Origin: an uncultured Aquabacterium sp.
GTDB lineage: Bacteria; Pseudomonadota; Gammaproteobacteria; Burkholderiales; Burkholderiaceae_C
Length of the DNA: 64,000 bases
Assembly: GCF_913773725.1 (NCBI RefSeq)
Contig: NZ_CAJYGK010000086.1
Location: forward strand, 124,001-188,000
Direction of reading: 5' to 3'
Shown: positions 17,164-24,916 of the stretch, piece by piece
Position numbering within the stretch: position 1 is the first letter of the stretch
Layout: each line of letters begins with the position of its first letter
Notes under the pieces: generated by a model
What the model was told of the DNA's origin: nothing
Databases searched by the model: none
What the model saw: the letters and a program-made list of their open reading frames with translations, nothing else
Program-made: the position numbers and the translations under genes

Positions 17164-18714
17164 TCACTTCAAGCCCAACCGCTTCGCCAGCTTGTGGAGG
17201 TTGCTCGCATCCAGCCCCAGCTGGCGTGCTGCCATCGCCCAGTTTCCATCGGTGTGCCGCAATGCCTGCCGGATGGCCTGGCGTTGAAGCTGATCGACCT
17301 GTTCGTGCAGGGTCACCGGCTGGGGTTTTTCATGGTCGTCGGCGGGACATCGCATCGCCGGCTCATCTGATGAGGCACCGACGAGGGTGTCGAAAGACAG
17401 ATCCAGCAGGTCCACCGTCAGCGTGGCGATGTCGCTGCGGCTTACCCCGCGCGTCAACAGTTTGAGCGCCGCCCGGCCGATCACGTGCTCCAGCTCGCGC
17501 ACGTTGCCGGGCCACGGATAGGCCAGCAACGCGGCCTCGGCGGCGGCATCCAGCCTCAGGCTGCGCAGGCCCAGCCGAGCCCGGTTCACCTCCAGGAAGT
17601 GGCCGGCCAGCAGCAGGATGTCGTCGCCGCGGTCGCGCAGCGGCGGCACGTGCACCGGGTACACCGAAAGCCGGTGGTACAGGTCGGCGCGGAAGGTGCC
17701 ATCGGCCACGGCATCGCGCAGCGCCCGGTTGGTGGCCGCCACGATGCGCACATCCACCTTCACCGGCTTGTCGGCCCCCAGGCGCTGCACCTCGCCGTTC
17801 TGCAGGGTGCGCAGCAATTTGGCCTGGATGGTGAGCGGCAACTCGCCCACCTCGTCCAAGAACACGGTGCCGCCGCGGGCCGCTTCGAAGCGCCCGGCAC
17901 GGTCGGTGGTGGCGCCGGAGAAGGCGCCACGCACATGACCGAACAGTTCGCTTTCTGCCAGCGACTCGGGCAGCGCCGCGCAGTTCACATGGACCATGGG
18001 TTTGCCCGCGCGCGGCGAGTGCTCGTGCACGCGGCTGGCGAACAGGTCCTTGCCCACCCCGGTCTCGCCCATCAGCAGCACAGGCAGGTCGGACTGGGCC
18101 ACCACGTCCACCTCGTGCAGCACCTGCTGCAGCGCCGGGCTGTGGCCGATCAGGCCCAGCCGCGCGCCGCCGATGGGGATGCGCCCCGTCTGCTCGGGCT
18201 CGGCCACCCGGGCCTGCCGCAGGGCCTGCACTTCCTGTTCGAGCTGGCTCATGCGCACGGCGGCCGCCACCCAAGGCAGACATTGAAGCAAGGCCTCTCG
18301 GGCGCTGTCGTTGAAGGTGCCAGGGCGCAAAGCGTCGAGCGTGAGCACACCCCATCGATGGCCGTCGATCATCACGCTGGCACCCATGCAGTCATGCACC
18401 GGCAAGGGCTCGCCCGCCATGGCGTCGACCAGCCCGTCGTAGGGGTCGGGCAAGGTGCTGGCGTGTTCGAAGTGCACCACGCCGCGTCCCAGCAGGATGG
18501 CTGACAAGCGCGGGTGCTGCGCAATCACGAAGGCCCGGCCCATGGCGTCACGCGTCAGCCCATCGACGGCCACAGGGCGCAGCCGCTCGCCCTCTTCCTG
18601 CAGCAAGGCCACGGCGTGACAGGCGAACTGCGCTTTCAGTTGCGACACCAGCCGCTGCAAGCGCACCGCCCGGGGCAAGGTGACCGCCAGATCGGCCCAG
18701 CCCAGGGTCGCCAT
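17164..18714 (-). CDS. norR: NorR, nitric-oxide-responsive sigma-54 activator
   Basis: A 516-residue enhancer-binding protein. It has an N-terminal GAF domain with the residues that hold the mononuclear iron in E. coli NorR (LPDPYDGL, HPRLSAI and LTLDALRP regions), a central AAA+ domain with GETGVGKD Walker A and the sigma-54 contact loop GAFSGA at residues 263-268, and a C-terminal Fis-type helix-turn-helix (NWAMAARQLGLDASNLHKLAK). NO binding releases the AAA+ ATPase. The frame extends to 18750, but the start MATLGWADLAV at 18714 aligns with known NorR and leaves the three operator sites (18718-18775) outside the gene. Confidence 0.95.
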   Translation of the reverse strand: MATLGWADLAVTLPRAVRLQRLVSQLKAQFACHAVALLQEEGERLRPVAVDGLTRDAMGRAFVIAQHPRLSAILLGRGVVHFEHASTLPDPYDGLVDAMAGEPLPVHDCMGASVMIDGHRWGVLTLDALRPGTFNDSAREALLQCLPWVAAAVRMSQLEQEVQALRQARVAEPEQTGRIPIGGARLGLIGHSPALQQVLHEVDVVAQSDLPVLLMGETGVGKDLFASRVHEHSPRAGKPMVHVNCAALPESLAESELFGHVRGAFSGATTDRAGRFEAARGGTVFLDEVGELPLTIQAKLLRTLQNGEVQRLGADKPVKVDVRIVAATNRALRDAVADGTFRADLYHRLSVYPVHVPPLRDRGDDILLLAGHFLEVNRARLGLRSLRLDAAAEAALLAYPWPGNVRELEHVIGRAALKLLTRGVSRSDIATLTVDLLDLSFDTLVGASSDEPAMRCPADDHEKPQPVTLHEQVDQLQRQAIRQALRHTDGNWAMAARQLGLDASNLHKLAKRLGLK

Positions 18715-18717
18715 CGT

Positions 18718-18775
18718 GGTGATATCTACCCTTTGAATGGTCATTTTCACCCTATTTGATAGGGTTTATTCTACC
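18718..18775. promoter_or_regulatory. Three NorR enhancer sites (GGT-N7-ACC)
   Basis: Three exact GGT-N7-ACC motifs occur at 18718-18730, 18739-18751 and 18763-18775 in the divergent norR-norA region. This matches the published NorR core motif and the known arrangement of three sites needed for NorR activation. An overlapping perfect palindrome, ACCCTAT-N3-ATAGGGT, is at 18749-18765. The start spacing is 21 and 24 bp, about two helical turns. Confidence 0.88.
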
Positions 18776-18816
18776 CTTTGTTTAGCCAAGTAATTGATTT
18801 TCAAGGGAGGAGAAAC

Positions 18817-18832
18817 GGGCCCGGGCTTTGCG
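18817..18832 (+). promoter_or_regulatory. Candidate sigma-54 promoter of norA
   Basis: GGGCCC-GGGCT-TTGCG has the invariant GG and GC 10 bp apart and fits TGGCAC-N5-TTGCA at most other positions. It lies downstream of the NorR sites and 36 bp before the norA ATG. Confidence 0.65.
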
Positions 18833-18868
18833 CTAGGGAAGGCATCTCACACGAAGGAGTCCTTCACC

Positions 18869-19522
18869 ATGAACCACGCCGACGAATCCCTGGGCCTGCT
18901 GGCCCGCACCATCCCGGGCGCCACCAAGGTGTTCCACGAATACCACCTCGACTTCTGCTGCGGTGGCAAGCAGACCCTGCAACAGGCGGCCGACAAGGCC
19001 GGCATCGATGCCGCCCGCATCGTCGCGCAACTGGCCCGGCTGCAACCGCAGGCCGATGGGGCCGTGGACTGGACCGACGCGCCCACCCCGGCACTCATCG
19101 AGCACATCCTCGAGCGCTTCCACGCACGCCACCGCGAGCAGCTGCCCGAGTTGATCCGCCTGGCCCGCCGCGTGGAATCCGTGCACGGCGATCGGCCTGA
19201 GTGTCCCTTGGGGCTGGCCGACCACCTCGAGAACATGCTGCAAGAACTCGAGAGCCACATGCAGAAGGAAGAGATGGTGCTGTTCCCGATGCTGCAACGC
19301 GGTCAGACCGACATGGCCGTCATGCCGGTCCAGGTGATGCGGCACGAGCACGATCACCACGGCGGCGAACTGGCCAAGCTGGAGGCGCTCACCAACGGCA
19401 TCACCCTGCCCCGCGGTGCCTGCAACACCTGGCGCGCGCTGTACCTGGGGCTGCAAACCCTGCGTGAAGACCTGATGGAGCACATCCACCTCGAGAACAA
19501 CGTGCTGTTCGATCGCGTCTGA
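18869..19522 (+). CDS. norA: NorA/RIC-type di-iron protein (YtfE/ScdA/DnrN family)
   Basis: A 217-residue protein. The N-terminal domain has TKVFHEYHLDFCCGG, the ScdA-type motif, followed by a hemerythrin-like helical bundle with iron-ligand histidines in PALIEHILERFHARHREQ, LESHMQKEEM, VMRHEHDHHGG and LMEHIHLENN. RIC proteins repair iron-sulfur clusters damaged by nitrosative stress, and NorA can buffer cytoplasmic NO. The ATG at 18869 has an AAGGAG site at 18854-18859. It is divergent from norR, as in Cupriavidus, but no norB NO-reductase gene follows: the next gene is a GGDEF protein behind a large hairpin. Confidence 0.93.
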   Translation: MNHADESLGLLARTIPGATKVFHEYHLDFCCGGKQTLQQAADKAGIDAARIVAQLARLQPQADGAVDWTDAPTPALIEHILERFHARHREQLPELIRLARRVESVHGDRPECPLGLADHLENMLQELESHMQKEEMVLFPMLQRGQTDMAVMPVQVMRHEHDHHGGELAKLEALTNGITLPRGACNTWRALYLGLQTLREDLMEHIHLENNVLFDRV

Positions 19523-19529
19523 CGCGGAC

Positions 19530-19590
19530 AAGGCAATGCGGCGATCCGTGATGCATGCCGCACCGGTTTTCCGGATCTCGGCATTGCCCT
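19530..19590. terminator. Large hairpin after norA, probable terminator
   Basis: The arms GGCAATGCGGCGATCCG and CGGATCTCGGCATTGCC are nearly complementary (one mismatch) across a loop of about 20 bp, and the right arm is followed by CTTTC. The hairpin starts just after the norA stop, so it may end the norA transcript. Confidence 0.6.
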
Positions 19591-19628
19591 TTCTTATCTG
19601 AGGACCGCTTCAGCACGCGCCCCACATA

Positions 19629-22376
19629 GTGACGGTGGCATCGCCACGCCACCGTACCGTGAAGCTCTATTCCTCCCTCAGCATCCAGGGCCGCGTCACC
19701 CTCTGGGCCACCATCATCGTCCTCTTCGGGGTGGCGGTGCTGTCGGCGGCCGGCATCTCGGTTTTGCGGTCTGATCTGCGCCAGGCAGCGTTTGCGGCTC
19801 AGGGCGCGCTGGTCGGCAGCGTGGCGGAGGACCTCGATGAAAAGCTGCTGTTGCGCAAGCGGGCGGTGCTCACGGTGGCGCAGACGATCAATGCCGAACT
19901 GCTGCCCGAGCCCGCGGCGCTGCGGGCCGACTTCTCTCACAGAAAGCTGTTTCAGAGCCTGTTCGACATCGTTGTGATCACCGACGCCACAGGCCGTGTG
20001 ATCACCGAATGGCCGGTGCGCCCGAACGAAGGCGTGATCTCCGTCGCAGACCGAGCCTACTTTCAGAAGGCGATGCGCACGGGCGAGGTCGTGATCTCGG
20101 AGCCGCTGGCCAACAAGATGACCGGCGAGCCGACCTTGGTGTTTGCTGCCCCGATTCGCGACGCGCACGGCAGAGTCGCAGGCGCCCTGCTGGGCAGCCT
20201 CATCCTGACCCGCGACAACTTTTTGGCATCCCTGCGCGAGACCCGTGTGGGCCAGGGTGGCTACTTCTATCTGGCCTCGAAAGGCGAGGCACCGCGGTTC
20301 GTGCTTCACCACGACGTGAAGCGCATCATGAGCCCGGTGCCGCCGGCCTCGGTCAGCCAGCCCCTGCATCAGGCCCTGGCCGGCTTCGAGGGCACGATCG
20401 AAGGCGTGAACAGCCAGGGTCTGAAGGCGCTGTACACCTTCAAGTCATTGACCTCGGTCCCCTGGGTGCTGTGCGGGGCCTACCCGACGGCGGAAGCCTA
20501 TGCCCCCATCGAGTCCCGCTCGGACCAGTTGCTGGTGGGGGCGGTGGTGTTCGCCGGCCTGGGGGGCCTGCTGATGGGCGCGGTGACGCGCAGGCAACTG
20601 CGCCCGCTGGTGCAGCTGAAGCGGGAACTGCAGGCAGCCACCCAAGGCAATGACCAGCCCCTGCCCCTGCAATCCGGCCCGAAGGACCTGCGCGAACTGG
20701 CAGAGGTCTACAACGCCGTGCGGCTGCACAAGCAGCAGGCCGAGTCGGCACAACTCGACATCCAGCGCCGGCTTCGCGCGGTGCTGGAGCACGCGGGCGA
20801 TGCCTTCGTCAGCATCGACGCGAACGGGGGCATCACCGAGTGGAACCAGGAAGCCGAGGAGACGTTCGGCTGGCCGCGGGCCCACGTTCTCGGGCTGCCG
20901 TTGGATCAGGTGCTGATCCCGGCCGAACACCGCCACGCACACAACCGCGGTTTCTCACACTTCCTCGGATCGGGCATGGGCCCCGTCATCGGCCAGCGCA
21001 TCGAGGTGATGGCCCTTCACCGGACCGGCCGGCTCATCCCCGTCGAGCTGTCCGTGTCGGCGCTGAAGGAAGGGGGGCAGTGGATTGCCCATGCGTTCAT
21101 GCGCGACATCTCGGATCGCAAGGCATGGGAAGAGAAACTGGCGGCCAGCGAGCGTCACCTGCGCGACATCATGGACAACATGCCCGCGGAGATCGCGGTG
21201 ATGGACCGACAGGGGCGTTTCATCAGCGTCAACACCCACCGCGCCCGCACGCTGGGTCTGCCGGAACGCGCGCTGCTCGGAGCGGCTGCGCGCGACTTTC
21301 TCGACAAGGAAGAGCGCCAGGTGATCGAGCCCTGGTTCAGGCAGGCGCTCGCAGGGCACGCCGTTCAGTTCGAGACCACCCGCAAGCGCGATGGCAAGCG
21401 CCACCAGCTGCACTATTTCATTCCGGACAAGGGCCCGGACGGCGAGGTGTGTGGCGTCTATGAGATGACGCTGGACATCACCGACCGCAAGGAAGCGGAA
21501 CAGCTGCTGGCCACCAACCAGGCGCAGCTGCGGGCCATCACGAACAACCTGCCCGTGTTGATCGCCTACATCGACACAGCAGGCATCTACCGCTTCTGCA
21601 ACGCCACGTTCGAGCAGTGGTTCGGCCGCCCGGTTGCCGACATCGTGAACCGGCCACTCGATGCCCTGCTGAGGGACGAAACGTGGACCCGCAAGCTGAG
21701 ATCGGCGCTGTGCGGCGAACGGGTCGAGTTCACCACGCAGCTGCAGCACGGAGACACGCACCGCCACGTGATGGCGCTCTACATCCCGGACCTTGGCGCG
21801 TCGGGCGAGGTGCATGGCGTGCACGCGCTGACCTTCGACATCACCCAGTCCAAGGTCTACGAGCAGCAGCTGCTTGAACTGGCGCGGCACGACAGCCTGA
21901 CCGGCCTGCCCAATCGCCGCTACTTCGAAGAGAAGCTCGATGAAGCGATGGCGCGGGCGCGCCGATCGGGCCGGGCGATGGCCTTGCTGTATCTGGACCT
22001 GGACCGCTTCAAGCACATCAACGACACACGTGGCCACGGTGTGGGTGACGACCTGCTCAAGGGCTTTGCGCAACGGCTGGTGGCTTCCGTGCGCACGACC
22101 GACGCCGTGTGCCGGCTGGCGGGAGACGAGTTCACCGTCATCCTGGAGGGCCTGCACCATGAGGACGAGGCCACGCTGGTGGCCGGCAAGATCGAACGGG
22201 CCATGGAAGAACCGATGCAGGTTCAGGACGGGGTTGTGCAGACCTCCACCAGCATCGGCGTGGCGGTGTTTTCCGGGGGTGCTGGAACCGGCGCCGCGCT
22301 GCTGGACAAGGCCGATCAGGCGCTCTATGCGGCCAAGCGCGCCGGCCGCGCCACCTTCCACGTGACGACGTTCTGA
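19629..22376 (+). CDS. Membrane sensor diguanylate cyclase (Cache, three PAS, GGDEF)
   Basis: A 915-residue protein. Two membrane segments (about 20-45 and 295-318) bracket a Cache-type extracytoplasmic domain. Three PAS domains follow (about 380-500, 510-625 and 635-745), then a C-terminal GGDEF domain starting HDSLTGLPNRRYFEEKL. The active-site signature is AGDEF at residues 831-835, a common active variant. The RTTD five residues upstream is a typical inhibitory I-site, so it probably makes cyclic di-GMP with product feedback. No EAL domain is present. The start is uncertain: GTG codons at 19629 and 19635 are the best candidates. The signal sensed is unknown. Confidence 0.92.
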   Translation: MTVASPRHRTVKLYSSLSIQGRVTLWATIIVLFGVAVLSAAGISVLRSDLRQAAFAAQGALVGSVAEDLDEKLLLRKRAVLTVAQTINAELLPEPAALRADFSHRKLFQSLFDIVVITDATGRVITEWPVRPNEGVISVADRAYFQKAMRTGEVVISEPLANKMTGEPTLVFAAPIRDAHGRVAGALLGSLILTRDNFLASLRETRVGQGGYFYLASKGEAPRFVLHHDVKRIMSPVPPASVSQPLHQALAGFEGTIEGVNSQGLKALYTFKSLTSVPWVLCGAYPTAEAYAPIESRSDQLLVGAVVFAGLGGLLMGAVTRRQLRPLVQLKRELQAATQGNDQPLPLQSGPKDLRELAEVYNAVRLHKQQAESAQLDIQRRLRAVLEHAGDAFVSIDANGGITEWNQEAEETFGWPRAHVLGLPLDQVLIPAEHRHAHNRGFSHFLGSGMGPVIGQRIEVMALHRTGRLIPVELSVSALKEGGQWIAHAFMRDISDRKAWEEKLAASERHLRDIMDNMPAEIAVMDRQGRFISVNTHRARTLGLPERALLGAAARDFLDKEERQVIEPWFRQALAGHAVQFETTRKRDGKRHQLHYFIPDKGPDGEVCGVYEMTLDITDRKEAEQLLATNQAQLRAITNNLPVLIAYIDTAGIYRFCNATFEQWFGRPVADIVNRPLDALLRDETWTRKLRSALCGERVEFTTQLQHGDTHRHVMALYIPDLGASGEVHGVHALTFDITQSKVYEQQLLELARHDSLTGLPNRRYFEEKLDEAMARARRSGRAMALLYLDLDRFKHINDTRGHGVGDDLLKGFAQRLVASVRTTDAVCRLAGDEFTVILEGLHHEDEATLVAGKIERAMEEPMQVQDGVVQTSTSIGVAVFSGGAGTGAALLDKADQALYAAKRAGRATFHVTTF

Positions 22377-22394
22377 GGCGCCACGCGGCCGGCG

Positions 22395-23291
22395 TCACGA
22401 CGCGGCCGGATGCCCGGACAGCAGCGTTTCAAGCACGTCGATGCGGTGGCGATGGGGCGTCGTGATCGCATAAAAGCGCTCCTGCAGCGCGGTGGAACGC
22501 CCCACGGCAATCAGCAGGCCCGCACGCAGTTCATCCTGCACCACCACCTCGGGCAGCACGGTGAGCCAGCCGCTGTCGCGCGCAATGAGGCGCAGCATGG
22601 CCATGTCGTCGACTTCCGCGCGCACCCTCGGCGTGACGGCGGCCGAAGCACACAAGGCGTCGAATTGGGCGCGCAGCGCATGCCGCGGCCCGGGCAGGGC
22701 GATGTCGAGTCCATCGAGGTCTTCCGGGATGCGCAGGGTACGCCCGTGCCACCGGCTGGCCGGGCCGACCAGCGAGATGGACTGGCTTCCGAGAAACCGG
22801 CAATGGAAGGGCCGGTCTGGGTCGGCCGGCACGGTTTCATTGGCCAGCACCACATCGAGTTGATGCTGCACGAGGCGAGCCAGCAGGCCCTCGAGCACAC
22901 CGGACTCCAGCGTCAGGACCACGTCCGGCTCGGCCAACAAGGGGCGGATCCAGTTCTCCTGGTAGTTGCGGGACAGGGTGGCCACACTGCCCACGCGCAG
23001 CCGCCGAACGCCCGCCACGCGCCCTTGAAGGCGGCCCAGCATTTCCTGCCCCAGACCGAAGATGTTGTCTGCATAGGCCTGCACGAGTTGCCCGGCATCG
23101 GTGAGGGTCAGACGACGCCCTTCCCGGATGAACAGGTCCTCGCCCAGGCGCTCCTCGAGCTGGCGGATCTGGGAGGAGACCGCGGACTGGGCCGTGTGCA
23201 GTTCCTCGGCGGCGCGCGTCAGATGGCCCAGTTTGGCCACCCGCCAGAAGTAGAACAAGTGATGGAAATTGAGTTGGTCCAATCCGTTCAT
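22395..23291 (-). CDS. LysR-family regulator (NhaR-like) divergent from dabBA
   Basis: A 298-residue LysR regulator with an N-terminal winged helix (NFHHLFYFWRVAKLGHLTRA, then QSAVSSQIRQLEERLG) and a periplasmic-binding-like effector domain. The HHLFYFWRVA opening is characteristic of the NhaR-like subgroup. It is divergently transcribed from dabB with a 95-bp gap holding repeats, so it probably regulates that operon. LysR genes beside dabAB homologues are common in autotrophs. The effector is unknown. Confidence 0.9.
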   Translation of the reverse strand: MNGLDQLNFHHLFYFWRVAKLGHLTRAAEELHTAQSAVSSQIRQLEERLGEDLFIREGRRLTLTDAGQLVQAYADNIFGLGQEMLGRLQGRVAGVRRLRVGSVATLSRNYQENWIRPLLAEPDVVLTLESGVLEGLLARLVQHQLDVVLANETVPADPDRPFHCRFLGSQSISLVGPASRWHGRTLRIPEDLDGLDIALPGPRHALRAQFDALCASAAVTPRVRAEVDDMAMLRLIARDSGWLTVLPEVVVQDELRAGLLIAVGRSTALQERFYAITTPHRHRIDVLETLLSGHPAAS

Positions 23292-23336
23292 TCTGTTTTT
23301 CGTATCAATGCGTTCTTATCAATGTAATTTACAGAA
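23291..23336. promoter_or_regulatory. Repeat-containing operator region between lysR and dabB
   Basis: Two direct copies of TATCAATG (23303-23310 and 23317-23324, 14 bp apart) lie between inverted TTCTGT (23291-23296) and ACAGAA (23331-23336). The stretch is AT-rich compared with its surroundings. It is a likely binding region for the divergent LysR regulator. Confidence 0.5.
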
Positions 23337-23386
23337 CAGCCACCGGCAAGCATCATCCCGGCGTTGAGGCTGGAAAGGATCACGAG

Positions 23387-24916
23387 ATGGAAACAGCAAC
23401 CTGGGCGATGTGGGCGAGCGTCCTCGCGCCCGCCGGGCTGATGGCGGCCATGGCAGCGCTGACCGGGTTGCCCTCCCTGTCGATGGCCGCACTGTGGCGT
23501 GCCTTCCTCGTGCTCTCGGTGGGCGCCGTGGGGTGGCTGGTTCTGACCCTGTGTGGCGCCGTGCCCGGTGTCAACGGCAACGGGCTCTTGCAGCCCACAC
23601 CCTTCGGGCGGATCATGGCGCTGCTGGTGCAGCTGCTCGGCACGGTCATTGGCGCCTTTTCTGCACGCTATCTGCAAGGCGAGCCGGGCCAGCGCCGCTA
23701 CCTGGCCGCACTGGCCGCGGTGCTGACGGCCGTGCATCTGCTTCTGATGGCCGACCACTGGTTGCTGCTGGTGGCCGCCTGGACGGCCGTCGGGGCCGCG
23801 CTGCAACACCTGCTGTGCTTCTACCCCGAGCGCCCCTTTGCCCGGCTGGCGGCCTACAAGAAGCGCCTGGCCGACCGCGTGGCCGATGGCCTGCTGCTGG
23901 GCGCCGCGGGCCTGGCCTGGGCAGAGGTCGGCAGTGGCAGTCTGTCCGCCCTGTCCACGCACGTGGCGGCCCATGGCATGTCGGTGTCATTGCACGCCAG
24001 CGCGCTGGCTCTGGTGCTGGCGGTCATCCTGCGCACGGCCCTGCTGCCCGTGCACGGCTGGCTCATCCAGGTGATGGAAGCGCCCACCCCCGTCTCCGCC
24101 TTGCTGCATGCGGGGGTCGTCAACCTGGGCGGCTTCGTGTTGATCCGGTTTGCGCCCTTGCTGGAACAGGCCGCCCCCGCGCGGGCCGTGCTGCTGGTGT
24201 TCGGTCTGGCGACGGCGGTGCTGGGCGGCATGGTGATGCTCACGCGCATCAGCGTCAAGGTCCGGCTGGCGTGGTCCACCGTGGCCCAGATGGGCTTCAT
24301 GGTGCTCGAATGTGCGCTGGGGCTTTACACCCTGGCCGCACTGCACCTGGTCGGCCACTCGCTGTACAAGGCCCATGCCTTCCTGGCCGCCTCGTCGGTC
24401 GTCCGACAGACCCGCCTTCAGGCCCTGCACGGCCCCACGCTGCCCGGCGGCGCAAGCCTGGTGCTGGCGCCGGTGGTTGCGGTGGCCACGGTGCTCGGCA
24501 TCCAGATGGGGATCGGGCCGACGTCCTGGCCAGGGTGGTGGAGCGCCTTGCTGGGGCTGGCCTGGGCGCCGCTCCTCTGGTTGCCCGTCGGCTCGCCTGC
24601 ACCCTGGCGGCAGGCCCTCTTCGGCATGCTCGTGGTGGGCGCACTGACGGGGCTCGCGCTGCTGGCTCACGCGGTGCCGCTCGGCATCATCGACATGCCG
24701 CACAACGGGCTCGGCCTCATCGCCCTGTCCGGCATGGCCGCCCTGTATGTCGGCCTGGCGTTGCTGCAGCGTCAACCGCAGTGGCTCGCCCGCTGGCGCC
24801 GCTGGAGCTATGCGGGCTTCTACGTGGACGAAGCCTACACCCGCCTGGCACTGCGCCTGTGGCCCACCCGCTGGGCCCCCGCCACCGCCGACGCCACCCA
24901 GGGAACACAACCATGA
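23387..24916 (+). CDS. dabB: DabB, proton-channel-like subunit of the inorganic-carbon transporter
   Basis: A 509-residue membrane protein with about 13 hydrophobic segments, related to NuoL/Mrp antiporter subunits. Family-typical stretches are FSARYLQGEPGQRRYL, the LLPVHGWLIQVMEAPTPVSALLHAGVVNLGG region (a Lys/His-rich proton path) and LHLVGHSLYKAHAFL. DabB couples proton flux to the DabA subunit, which traps CO2 as bicarbonate. Complex I subunits are absent nearby and the next gene is dabA with an ATGA overlap, so it is not a Nuo gene. An AAAGGA site precedes the ATG. Confidence 0.9.
   Translation: METATWAMWASVLAPAGLMAAMAALTGLPSLSMAALWRAFLVLSVGAVGWLVLTLCGAVPGVNGNGLLQPTPFGRIMALLVQLLGTVIGAFSARYLQGEPGQRRYLAALAAVLTAVHLLLMADHWLLLVAAWTAVGAALQHLLCFYPERPFARLAAYKKRLADRVADGLLLGAAGLAWAEVGSGSLSALSTHVAAHGMSVSLHASALALVLAVILRTALLPVHGWLIQVMEAPTPVSALLHAGVVNLGGFVLIRFAPLLEQAAPARAVLLVFGLATAVLGGMVMLTRISVKVRLAWSTVAQMGFMVLECALGLYTLAALHLVGHSLYKAHAFLAASSVVRQTRLQALHGPTLPGGASLVLAPVVAVATVLGIQMGIGPTSWPGWWSALLGLAWAPLLWLPVGSPAPWRQALFGMLVVGALTGLALLAHAVPLGIIDMPHNGLGLIALSGMAALYVGLALLQRQPQWLARWRRWSYAGFYVDEAYTRLALRLWPTRWAPATADATQGTQP

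Noticed and set aside
18714-18750. A longer norR start at 18750
   Set aside because: It would place two NorR operator sites inside the gene, and the extra residues do not fit known NorR N-termini.
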